Shown here: in pieces, positions 1 through 5,644 of the stretch | How positions within the stretch are numbered: the first letter of the stretch is position 1 | Layout: each line of letters begins with the position of its first letter | Source of the DNA: a bacterium | Lineage (GTDB): Bacteria; Patescibacteriota; Minisyncoccia; UBA6257; 02-FULL-45-10c | Direction of reading: 5' to 3' | Length of the DNA: 15,108 nt | NCBI GenBank assembly: GCA_030646555.1 | Contig: JAUSKP010000041.1 | Coordinates: forward strand, 1-15,108 | The notes under the pieces: generated by a model | Told to the model about the DNA's origin: nothing | The model's input: the letters and a program-made list of their open reading frames with translations, nothing else | Database searches by the model: none | Position numbers and translations under genes: made by a program

Positions 1-1
1 G

Positions 2-712
2 ATCAGAGAAGTGGCGGAAGAGATACTGGCTAATATAAGATCAAAATATGCCCACAGTTTCGTTCATCCTGTTTTTGAGGAACAGGAAGAATATAGGGAA
101 TTTTTAGGCAAAAAATATAATTATTTTTCTGAAAAAAATTATGAAGGAGATTTTAGTTCTAAAACTAATATCAAAAATGCTGATTTGGAAAAATATTCAG
201 ATGTTCTGGAAAAACGGCCGACGAAAACAGGTTTGCCGCATTTTCTCACAGAGCTTGGCAACATAACCTTTGATTTTTTACTTGATTTTGGATCTTTTAG
301 AGACATTCAAAGACATAGGAACGGCGTTTGCAGAATGCCCTTGCTTACGACAAAATTCGGCTTCAATAATTGGTATCTGGAACAGTTGCCGGCAGATCTC
401 AAAGCCGAAGCGGAAAAATTGATAAAAGAACAGGCCACTGAAATTTCAAAATTAAAAAGCAGTCCGGAAGATCTGCAATATTACATCGCTATGGGATTTA
501 ATGTTTCCTGCCGGGTATCTTACGCCCTTCCAGCCTGTGTTTATGTTGTTGAATTAAGATCGGGAATAATGGTCCATCCGACTTTAAGAAAAGTAGCGCA
601 CCAAATGAACGCGGCTTTACACGCTATGTTTCCAAAACTTTTGCTTCACTGTGATTTGAATCCTGATGATTGGGACGTAAGAAGAGGAATGCAGGATATA
701 AAACAAAAATAA
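2..712 (+). CDS. Tandem ThyX-family protein, 3' part (degenerate second domain)
   Basis: This is the C-terminal part of a flavin-dependent thymidylate synthase (ThyX) family protein. The reading frame is open to the left edge, so the GTG at 11 is probably not a start. The first codons read IREVAEE, which resembles the IRE-x-A helix that ends a ThyX domain. About 100 residues later a second domain shows FRDIQRHR, the ThyX RHR motif, and then HPTLRKVAHQM and a C-terminal helix ending in FPKLLLHCD. Two ThyX domains in a row therefore seem to be present. In active ThyX the signature is RHR-x7-S. Here RHR is followed by NGVCRMP and then Leu, so the serine is missing and the visible domain is probably not catalytic by itself. 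Known ThyX enzymes make dTMP from dUMP with methylene-tetrahydrofolate and FAD. The folate link to glyA next door fits, but the role of this protein is inferred. Confidence 0.72.
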   Translation: MREVAEEILANIRSKYAHSFVHPVFEEQEEYREFLGKKYNYFSEKNYEGDFSSKTNIKNADLEKYSDVLEKRPTKTGLPHFLTELGNITFDFLLDFGSFRDIQRHRNGVCRMPLLTTKFGFNNWYLEQLPADLKAEAEKLIKEQATEISKLKSSPEDLQYYIAMGFNVSCRVSYALPACVYVVELRSGIMVHPTLRKVAHQMNAALHAMFPKLLLHCDLNPDDWDVRRGMQDIKQK

Positions 713-727
713 ATAACCTCTGCTTAT

Positions 728-799
728 TGTCATTGCGAGGAGTCTACGACGCGGCAATCTCAAAGCAGATAGATTGCTTCGGCAGCACTCGCAATGACA
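728..799 (+). repeat. Palindromic repeat, family A (copy 1)
   Basis: The ends TGTCATTGCGAG (728-739) and CTCGCAATGACA (788-799) are perfect 12-base inverted repeats. Between them lie GCAATCT (754-760) and AGATTGC (771-777), which form an inner hairpin. Related copies occur at 9094-9121 (left half only), 10518-10612 (same orientation) and 11145-11213 (opposite orientation). It fills almost the whole gap between the ThyX-like gene and glyA. Confidence 0.85.
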
Positions 800-818
800 G
801 AAAAAGTAAAAAAATAAT

Positions 819-2054
819 ATGAAAGACAAAGAAATAGAAAAGTTAATTAAAGAAGAGGAAAAACGGCAGAAAAGCGTGATAAATTTGATCGCTTCGGAAA
901 ATTATGTTTCAGACGATGTGTTAAAAACGCTTGGTTCAAAATTGACCAACAAATACGCAGAAGGCTATCCCGGTAAAAGATATTATGGCGGAAACAAAGT
1001 GATAGATAAAATTGAGAATCTTTGCATTAAAAGAGCTTTGAAGGCGTTTAAACTTTCACCTGAAGCGTGGCATGTGAACGTCCAGCCGCTTTCCGGATCT
1101 CCGGCAAATCTGGCTGTTTATTTGGCATTGGTTCCGCCGGGTGGCCCAGCCTCCGCCCCCCGACTTCGCCAAGGCTTCGACGGGCAAGAAGGCTATGGCG
1201 GGCAAAGCAAAATAATGGGAATGAGTTTGGCGCACGGCGGACATCTTACTCACGGACATTTTGTTTCCGCTTCCGGAAAATTTTGGACCCAGGTTCCGTA
1301 TGGCGTGGACAAGGAAACCGAAGTTTTGAATTATAAAAAAATAAAAGAATTGGCAATTAAAGAAAAACCGGCGATCATCGTTGCCGGATTTACAGCCTAT
1401 CCGAGAATTATAGATTTTAAAAAATTCAGGGAAATTGCCGATGCCTGCGGAGCGTATCTGATGGTGGATATGTCTCACTTTGCCGGTTTGGTTGCCGGAG
1501 GAGTTTATCCATCGCCGTTTGTTTATGCTGACGTTGTGACAACTACAATCCATAAAACTTTGCGGGGCCCTCGTTCGGCTATGATATTTTCAAAAATAGA
1601 CGAAAGGGAAATTTATAAAAAAATAGACAAGGCGGTTTTTCCGGGTTTGCAGGGCGGTCCGCATATGAATCAAATTGCCGCAGTTGCCGTTGCCTTGAAA
1701 GAAGCGGTTTCACCGGCGTTCAAAAAATACGCCAAACAAGTTGTTAAAAATGCTAAAGTTTTGGCGGAAGAGCTGAAAAAATACGGTTGGAGAATAATAT
1801 CGGGAGGCACTGACAGCCACCTTATTTTGGTTGACGTTTGGATGGACGGAAAGGGAATCACGGGAAGCGAGGCGGGCGACAAGCTCGAAAAAGCTGGCAT
1901 TATTGTAAATAAGAATGCGATTCCGTTTGATACCAGAAAACCTTTTGATCCATCGGGCATCAGATTGGGGACTGCTGGAGAAACAACGAGGGGCGCTAAA
2001 GAAAAAGATATGAAGAAGATTGCTGGAAGGATTAATAAGATATTAAGAACATAA
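819..2054 (+). CDS. glyA: Serine hydroxymethyltransferase with an in-frame insert
   Basis: GlyA is a cytoplasmic PLP enzyme that converts serine and tetrahydrofolate to glycine and 5,10-methylene-tetrahydrofolate, the one-carbon donor for thymidylate synthesis. The 411-residue protein shows INLIASENY near the N-terminus, GKRYYGG, MSLAHGGHLTHG (residues 135-146), DMSHFAGLVAG (217-227), the PLP-lysine motif TTTIHKTLRGPRS with Lys246, FPGLQGGPH, and SGIRLGTAGETTRG (379-392). Residues 109-130 (Gly/Arg/Gln-rich) are foreign to the family: they separate PPG from KIMGMSLAHGG, which are normally almost adjacent. The matching DNA looks like a repeat insertion that keeps the frame. Without it the protein would be about 389 residues, slightly short for GlyA. 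The ATG at 819 lacks a Shine-Dalgarno but gives the expected N-terminus. A hairpin terminator follows directly. Confidence 0.97.
   Translation: MKDKEIEKLIKEEEKRQKSVINLIASENYVSDDVLKTLGSKLTNKYAEGYPGKRYYGGNKVIDKIENLCIKRALKAFKLSPEAWHVNVQPLSGSPANLAVYLALVPPGGPASAPRLRQGFDGQEGYGGQSKIMGMSLAHGGHLTHGHFVSASGKFWTQVPYGVDKETEVLNYKKIKELAIKEKPAIIVAGFTAYPRIIDFKKFREIADACGAYLMVDMSHFAGLVAGGVYPSPFVYADVVTTTIHKTLRGPRSAMIFSKIDEREIYKKIDKAVFPGLQGGPHMNQIAAVAVALKEAVSPAFKKYAKQVVKNAKVLAEELKKYGWRIISGGTDSHLILVDVWMDGKGITGSEAGDKLEKAGIIVNKNAIPFDTRKPFDPSGIRLGTAGETTRGAKEKDMKKIAGRINKILRT
1143..1208 (+). repeat. In-frame repeat insertion within glyA
   Basis: This 66-base GC-rich segment encodes the 22 extra residues 109-130 of GlyA. 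It is imperfectly palindromic: GCCTCCGCC (1149-1157) faces GGCGGGC (1197-1203), and inside, AGGCTTC faces GAAGGCT with one mismatch. Its length is a multiple of three and it contains no stop codon in the glyA frame. Base composition is clearly richer in G+C than the rest of the gene. No second copy is visible in this window, so its membership in a repeat family is inferred. Confidence 0.7.
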
Positions 2055-2079
2055 AAAATCCCCGTAATACGGGGATTTT
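2055..2079. terminator. Bidirectional intrinsic terminator between glyA and rpmA
   Basis: A perfect 11-base-pair stem, AAAATCCCCGT (2055-2065) with ACGGGGATTTT (2069-2079), encloses a 3-base loop. The A-run on one side and T-run on the other let it work in both directions. It starts right after the glyA stop and ends just before the rpmA stop at 2083. Confidence 0.92.
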
Positions 2080-2082
2080 ATT

Positions 2083-2361
2083 CTAAGCGGTTACCACGCT
2101 CACTATTTTTATATATCTGATGTTTCCATCAAATTTTGTTTTTTTGGAAGATCGGAATTTTACTTTTCCGTTAACGGCGGCATAAAGAGTGTCGTCGGAT
2201 CCGATCTTCACATTTTTTCCCGGGATATACCTTGTTCCTCTCTGGCGGATTATAATCTGGCCGGCATTGATCGGTTCGCCATCTTGTTTTTTAACTCCAA
2301 GTCTTTGTGCCGCGGATTCACGTAAGTTTTTACTGGTTCCTAGCGATTTGGTATGTGCCAT
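2083..2361 (-). CDS. rpmA: 50S ribosomal protein bL27
   Basis: bL27 is a large-subunit ribosomal protein whose N-terminal tail reaches toward the peptidyl-transferase centre. The 92-residue product starts [25 protein letters not shown] and continues with [18 protein letters not shown] and [16 protein letters not shown], the conserved core of the family. The N-terminus begins directly with MAH, without the cleavable extension found in some Firmicutes. It is encoded on the opposite strand to its neighbours and alone. In many bacteria rpmA follows rplU, but no bL21 gene is present here. It converges on glyA and shares its terminator. The start codon has no Shine-Dalgarno. Confidence 0.97.
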   Translation of the reverse strand: MAHTKSLGTSKNLRESAAQRLGVKKQDGEPINAGQIIIRQRGTRYIPGKNVKIGSDDTLYAAVNGKVKFRSSKKTKFDGNIRYIKIVSVVTA

Positions 2362-2395
2362 ATGTCAGTTTTATTTGAATGTTATTAGTGAATAG

Positions 2396-2422
2396 TTTAT
2401 AGTTTTATCATAAATATGTCAA
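2396..2422 (-). promoter_or_regulatory. Possible rpmA promoter
   Basis: Read on the minus strand, TTGACA (2422-2417) is followed after 15 bases by TATAAA (2401-2396), about 35 bases upstream of the rpmA start codon. The -35 is perfect, but the spacer is short. It overlaps the start codon of the divergent 58-codon gene. The call is tentative. Confidence 0.35.
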
Positions 2423-2592
2423 ATAAATTATCCGAAATTATTTTTAGTGCCGAAACCGTTTTGTCCGCAAAAAAACGCGAGATTGTTTTATTTTTAATAT
2501 TTTTCTTTATTGCTTCATTATCTTTTGGTTTAGGGTATTTATACGCTAAAGATCAGGGTGTCGCTCCGATCATAATTGAAAAGAAATGTTAA
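2416..2592 (+). CDS. Small single-pass membrane protein (58 aa)
   Basis: An ATG at 2416 opens a 58-codon frame that ends with TAA at 2590-2592. The product has a polar N-terminus with KKRE (residues 19-22), then a strongly hydrophobic helix at about residues 23-43 (LFLIFFFIASLSFGLGYLY), and a short tail ending in APIIIEKKC. The positive residues before the helix suggest that the N-terminus is inside. I do not recognise a named family. From memory, small CPR proteins with an SFGLGYL helix and a PIIIEK tail recur, but this could not be checked. It is divergent from rpmA and 102 bases upstream of the cysteine desulfurase gene. No Shine-Dalgarno is visible. Function is unknown. Confidence 0.7.
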   Translation: MSNKLSEIIFSAETVLSAKKREIVLFLIFFFIASLSFGLGYLYAKDQGVAPIIIEKKC

Positions 2593-2597
2593 AATCA

Positions 2598-2682
2598 ACG
2601 AATAACGAATAGATTACGAATATACGAATAATGAAAAATAAGTCTTTAAAATTCGCTCATTCGCACAGATTCGTAATTCGCT
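2598..2682. repeat. AT-rich inverted repeat made of CGAAT units
   Basis: The left arm (about 2598-2629) carries four CGAAT units and the right arm (about 2651-2682) carries four ATTCG units, so the arms are imperfectly complementary over about 32 bases around a 21-base loop. It fills the gap between the small membrane-protein gene and the cysteine desulfurase gene. Its sequence differs from the GC-rich A and B repeat families. Confidence 0.7.
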
Positions 2683-2694
2683 GATAATTTTTTT

Positions 2695-4035
2695 ATGAAA
2701 CGTTATTATTTTGACTATGCCGCCACAACTCCGGTTGATAAGCGGGTCGTGAAAGCGATGCAGCCATATTATTCTGAAATTTTTGGGAATCCGGGATCCT
2801 TGCATAAATTCGGACAAGAGGCTTCAGCGGCTGTTTTTAAGGCGCGCAATAAAATATCAAAGCTGATAAATTGCGACTACAGAGAAATTATTTTTACCGG
2901 TTCGGCGACGGAAGCGAATAATCTCGCTTTAAGAGGGACTCTTAAAGCTTTAATTTCAAATTACAAATTTCAAATTACAAAAACAGATAATAGACCCAGG
3001 ATTATTATTTCTGCCATTGAGCATGAGTCTGTTTTAGAAACTTGCCGAGACCTCGAAAAAACCGGACTAGCCGAAATCATCTATTTGCCGGTATCTAAAG
3101 AGGGAATCGTTGATCTAAAAAAACTTAAAGAATTTTTAAATGAAAGGACGGTTTTGGTTTCTATTATGTATGCGAATAATGAGATGGGAGCGATACAGCC
3201 AATTTCTGAAATTGCGAATATTATCCATGATTTTAAAAACTCGAAACTCGAAACAATAGCTCGTCATTCCCGCGAAGGCGGGAATCCAGAAATCTGGATT
3301 CCGCATCAAGTGCGGAATGACAGATCGGATTTTGAAACAGTATATCCGCTGTTTCATTGTGATGCCGCTCAAGCCTTTAATTATTTAAATTGCGATGTTA
3401 AGGATCTTGGTGTGGATTTATTGACTTTATCTTCCCAGAAAATATACGGGCCGAAAGGCGTAGGGCTTCTCTATGCGCGCAGAATTATGAATCAAGAATT
3501 AAGAATTGTGAATGGGGAACGCATAATTCATAATTCACCATTCTTTATTCATCCCCTGATCACCGGCGGAGGACAGGAAGAAGGTTTGAGATCGGGCACG
3601 GAAAACGTTGCCGGCGTTGCCGGTATGGCGGAAGCCACGCAGATATCTTTTGATTCCAGAAAAAAGGAGAGCCAAAGACTTTTTAAACTTCAAGGTTATT
3701 TTTTGAACAAACTCAAATCTATTAAAAATTCCAAATTTATTTTGAATGGTCCTAAAATTGGAGAGGCTAGGTTGCCTAACAATATAAATATATATTTTAA
3801 GAATAAAAAAGATCTGATATTTAAATTAGACTTTGTCGGATTTGCAGTTTCGGGTGGTTCTGCTTGCTCCGCCAGGATGGCCAAGCCATCGCATGTTTTA
3901 AGGGCTATGGGTTGTTCCGATCTGAAAGCCAGCGAAAGCATAAGAATTTCTTTTGGCAGACAAACGACCAAACAAGAAATAGATAAATTATTGGTGGTTT
4001 TTAAAAATATAATAAATGGTATAATAAAAAAATAA
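2695..4035 (+). CDS. iscS: Cysteine desulfurase (NifS/IscS type) with several in-frame repeat insertions
   Basis: This PLP enzyme removes sulfur from cysteine and passes it on for Fe-S clusters or tRNA thiolation. Recognisable parts of the 446-residue protein are YFDYAATTPVD at the N-terminus, SATEANNLALRG (70-81), SAIEHESVLE with His110, MYANNEMGAIQP, FHCDAAQ with Asp223 and Gln226, SSQKIYGPKG with the PLP lysine Lys249, GGGQEEGLRSGTENV, and SGGSACSAR with the active cysteine Cys391. Gln replaces the usual His before the lysine. The family is usually about 380-400 residues. The excess lies in three segments that look like translated repeats: about 85-100, 181-214 and 263-286. All key residues remain and the frame is unbroken, so it is probably active. 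No scaffold gene (iscU) is adjacent. The start at 2695 lacks a Shine-Dalgarno. Confidence 0.93.
   Translation: MKRYYFDYAATTPVDKRVVKAMQPYYSEIFGNPGSLHKFGQEASAAVFKARNKISKLINCDYREIIFTGSATEANNLALRGTLKALISNYKFQITKTDNRPRIIISAIEHESVLETCRDLEKTGLAEIIYLPVSKEGIVDLKKLKEFLNERTVLVSIMYANNEMGAIQPISEIANIIHDFKNSKLETIARHSREGGNPEIWIPHQVRNDRSDFETVYPLFHCDAAQAFNYLNCDVKDLGVDLLTLSSQKIYGPKGVGLLYARRIMNQELRIVNGERIIHNSPFFIHPLITGGGQEEGLRSGTENVAGVAGMAEATQISFDSRKKESQRLFKLQGYFLNKLKSIKNSKFILNGPKIGEARLPNNINIYFKNKKDLIFKLDFVGFAVSGGSACSARMAKPSHVLRAMGCSDLKASESIRISFGRQTTKQEIDKLLVVFKNIINGIIKK
2947..2994 (+). repeat. Possible in-frame AT-rich direct repeat in the desulfurase gene
   Basis: TTTCAAATTACAAA occurs twice in tandem within this stretch and encodes residues around ALISNYKFQITKTDNR. 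NifS/IscS proteins usually have only a short linker here before the strand leading to the conserved active-site histidine. It may be a small repeat insertion, or simple low-complexity drift. Confidence 0.4.
3263..3321 (+). repeat. Cloverleaf repeat, family B (copy 1), inside the desulfurase gene
   Basis: The 59 bases divide completely into paired parts with no junction linkers: closing stem GTCATT (3263-3268) with AATGAC (3316-3321), hairpin 1 CCCGC-gaag-GCGGG (3269-3282), hairpin 2 AATCCAG-aaat-CTGGATT (3283-3300) and hairpin 3 CCGCA-tcaag-TGCGG (3301-3315). It contains ATTCCC-N8-GGGAAT. The translated peptide RHSREGGNP is of the sort known to arise from translated genomic repeats. Flanking bases bring the total extra protein to roughly 30 residues, in frame. 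Confidence 0.9.
3482..3536 (+). repeat. AT-rich inverted repeat inside the desulfurase gene
   Basis: GAATTATGAAT (3482-3492) and ATTCATAATTC (3526-3536) are perfect inverted repeats around a 33-base centre that holds further GAATT/TGAAT units. The encoded segment, about residues 263-286, interrupts the usual short link between the LLYARR strand and PLITGGGQEEGLRSG. The frame is kept. Confidence 0.75.
4017..4025 (+). promoter_or_regulatory. Extended -10 promoter for the coiled-coil gene pair
   Basis: TGGTATAAT (4017-4025) is a perfect extended -10 (TGn-TATAAT). It overlaps the last codons of the desulfurase gene and lies 34 bases before the next ATG. No convincing -35 is present, as is common for extended -10 promoters. 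Confidence 0.5.
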
Positions 4036-4059
4036 GTCGTAAAATAAAAAAATTAAAAT

Positions 4060-5100
4060 ATGAAAAAAATAATAATCAGTTTGGTCGCTGTCGCTATGTC
4101 CCTTGCTATGGTAGCCGGCGCCCAAACACAGAGTGATTTGGATTTAAAAGTAAATAGCGTTGAAGTTTCTCCCGTAAAAGAAGCTAAAGATAAAGCGGAA
4201 GCAGAAAGAGAATCCTTAAAAACAAAAGCAGAAACAGAGAGAGAGGCATTAAAGACGAGGGCGGAAAATTTAAAAGGCGAGGCAAAGGCTAAGATTGAAC
4301 AAGAACGGGAAGCATTAAAATCAAAAATCACTGAATCTCGAGAAGGATTGCAGACTGAAAAATCTGCCTTAAAAGAAAATTCCGAGGCTGTAAAAGCGGC
4401 TCGCGAAGAATTAAAACAAAAAGCTGAACAGGAAAAGGAGGCTATAAAAGCATCGCGTGAAGAATTTAAGCAAAAAGCCGAGCAAGCTCGCGAAGAGATG
4501 AAAACATCGCGCGAGGAATTTAAAAATAAAATTGAAGTACAGAAAGAAGAGTTAAAAACAAAAAGAGAAGAGCAAAAAGCTGAATTAAAAACTAAATTAG
4601 AGAAAATAAAAGACGAGCGTAAAAAAGCGGCTGTGGAAAAATTGGATAAGCGCTTTGATGAAATTAATATAAAAACGACCGCGCAGTGGTCTAGCGCCCT
4701 GTTGCGGTTAGAAGATTTACTGGTCAAGGTTTCGTTGCGCGCGGATAAGGCCGCCGCAAACGGCGCCGATGTTTCCGCAGTTGGTCCCGCGTTGGAAAAG
4801 GCCAGAACTGCCATCGTGTCTGCCAGAACGGCAATTGCCGCTCAAGTAAGCAAGACCTATCCTATTGCTGTTATTTCTGAAGCCGAGCTTAAATCTGCGG
4901 TGGCGCAAACTCGCGAGAAATTAAATCAAGACTTAAAAGCAGTTCGTGAAATAATGCAATCAGCGCATCAGGCGGCTGTTGACGCGCTGACTTCTTTGAA
5001 GGGGGTTCCGAAAGTTGACGAGACGCCATCATCTGCAACTTCAACATCGGCTGCGCCAGTTCCAGGAAGCGAAATCCCGGAAACTCAAAGTAATCAATAA
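4060..5100 (+). CDS. Secreted E/K/R-rich coiled-coil protein
   Basis: The 346-residue product starts with a typical signal peptide (MKKIIISLVAVAMSLAMVAGA, cleavage near residue 21-22). Residues 41-195 are almost purely charged helix. Residues 49-92 run in 11-residue repeats (ERESLKTKAET, EREALKTRAEN, then looser copies). Residues 115-186 run in four 18-residue repeats beginning REE (115, 133, 151, 169). A second, less charged helical domain follows at about 196-315 (TTAQWSSALLRLEDLL, then ALEKARTAIVSARTAIA). The tail from 319 is Ser/Thr/Pro-rich and disordered. No enzyme motif, sortase signal or lipobox is visible. An extracytoplasmic structural or spacer role is inferred. It has its own promoter and is followed after 18 bases by a small membrane-protein gene, probably co-transcribed. 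Confidence 0.85.
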   Translation: MKKIIISLVAVAMSLAMVAGAQTQSDLDLKVNSVEVSPVKEAKDKAEAERESLKTKAETEREALKTRAENLKGEAKAKIEQEREALKSKITESREGLQTEKSALKENSEAVKAAREELKQKAEQEKEAIKASREEFKQKAEQAREEMKTSREEFKNKIEVQKEELKTKREEQKAELKTKLEKIKDERKKAAVEKLDKRFDEINIKTTAQWSSALLRLEDLLVKVSLRADKAAANGADVSAVGPALEKARTAIVSARTAIAAQVSKTYPIAVISEAELKSAVAQTREKLNQDLKAVREIMQSAHQAAVDALTSLKGVPKVDETPSSATSTSAAPVPGSEIPETQSNQ

Positions 5101-5118
5101 AATTAATTTATTAAATTT

Positions 5119-5406
5119 ATGAAAAAATTAATGCAAAATGTCCCGATGGCAAAGCCATCGCGGATCCTCGATCAAGAGGTCGGGAAAAAGGGCGGAGCAG
5201 GGTTATGGGTGATTCTTGCTGTTGCAGTCGGCATTGCCGCATTTCTTATGTTAAGACAGCCAGCCGAACAATCTCTTGAGGTTGCGGGCCCGGCTTTAAG
5301 CGAGGAAGACACAACGACTGTAATTGAAGAAGAATTGCAGGCTACCAATCTTGGGGATTTAGACGCTGATATTAATAGTTTGGATGCTGATATCAACACG
5401 CTGTAA
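5119..5406 (+). CDS. Small single-pass membrane protein with acidic C-terminal tail (95 aa)
   Basis: The protein has a basic N-terminal stretch, one membrane helix at about residues 28-45 (LWVILAVAVGIAAFLML) and an acidic outer tail (SEEDTTTVIEEELQAT) ending in a duplicated DADIN motif (LDADINSLDADINTL). Positive residues before the helix predict that the N-terminus is inside and the tail outside. It follows the coiled-coil gene by 18 bases and is probably its partner in one transcript, perhaps as a membrane anchor. Residues 8-23 come from a palindromic stretch that may be another in-frame insertion. No family is recognised. No Shine-Dalgarno and no terminator are seen before the CIRCE element. 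Confidence 0.75.
   Translation: MKKLMQNVPMAKPSRILDQEVGKKGGAGLWVILAVAVGIAAFLMLRQPAEQSLEVAGPALSEEDTTTVIEEELQATNLGDLDADINSLDADINTL
5141..5185 (+). repeat. Branched palindrome in the 5' part of the small membrane-protein gene
   Basis: CCC (5142-5144) pairs with GGG (5182-5184). Inside are two hairpins: GATGGC-aaa-GCCATC (5145-5159) and GATCCTC (5163-5169) with GAGGTC (5176-5181, one bulged base). The shape resembles the other branched repeats of the window but is less perfect. It encodes residues 8-23 without breaking the frame. Confidence 0.45.
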
Positions 5407-5431
5407 TTGATAAGTTTGAATCAAAACGAAA

Positions 5432-5458
5432 TTAGCACTCTAATTGACAGAGTGCTAA
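5432..5458. promoter_or_regulatory. CIRCE operator (HrcA site)
   Basis: TTAGCACTC (5432-5440), nine bases, GAGTGCTAA (5450-5458): an exact match to the CIRCE consensus. HrcA represses heat-shock genes through this element. The hrcA gene itself is not in the window. Confidence 0.97.
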
Positions 5459-5473
5459 TTTTTTTATTATGAT
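5444..5473 (+). promoter_or_regulatory. Promoter of the clpB transcript, overlapped by CIRCE
   Basis: TTGACA (5444-5449) and TATGAT (5468-5473) are separated by 18 bases. The perfect -35 hexamer lies in the spacer of the CIRCE element, so bound HrcA would cover it. Transcription should start near 5480, giving a leader of about 165 bases. Confidence 0.88.
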
Positions 5474-5483
5474 AGAATTAAAT

Positions 5484-5637
5484 AAAGGGTTTCTCTCTGA
5501 CGCTTTGTCGGAGCTAGAAAACCTTTACCCTGTTAAATCTTTTGCTTTCAGCAAAAGAAAATCAAAGATTTTATTTAACAGGGTTCTCATTTTTGCAGCC
5601 GATCGGGCTGCGTTAACTAACTTGCCCTCTCGGGCAA
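5484..5637 (+). other. Structured 5' leader of clpB
   Basis: Four structures fill the leader. The first is a hairpin with outer arms 5484-5494 and 5516-5526 (one mismatch) and inner stem CTCTGAC/GTCGGAG (5495-5501, 5507-5513). The second is a three-way junction at 5527-5584: closing stem ACCCTGTTAAAT/ATTTAACAGGGT (12 perfect pairs), hairpin CTTTTGCT-ttc-AGCAAAAG and hairpin AAAATC-aaa-GATTTT, with no linker bases. The third is GCAGCC/GGCTGC (5595-5611). The fourth is TTGCCC-tctc-GGGCAA (5622-5637), ending eight bases before the start codon. Its position suggests control of translation or RNA stability, perhaps by temperature, which is inference. Confidence 0.75.
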
Positions 5638-5644
5638 AAATAGC

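Noticed and set aside
3263..3321. tRNA gene suggested by the cloverleaf shape
   Set aside because: Arm lengths are wrong, there is no anticodon loop of seven, no T-loop GTTC motif and no acceptor stem of seven with CCA.
3136..3372. Minus-strand frame across the repeat in the desulfurase gene
   Set aside because: It reads the palindromic repeat on the other strand. The plus-strand frame carries all enzyme motifs.
4053..4814. Long open frame on the minus strand (253 codons)
   Set aside because: It mirrors the coiled-coil gene. Its Ser/Phe-rich product is what the reverse strand of Lys/Glu codons gives, and the plus-strand frame has a signal peptide and regular repeats.
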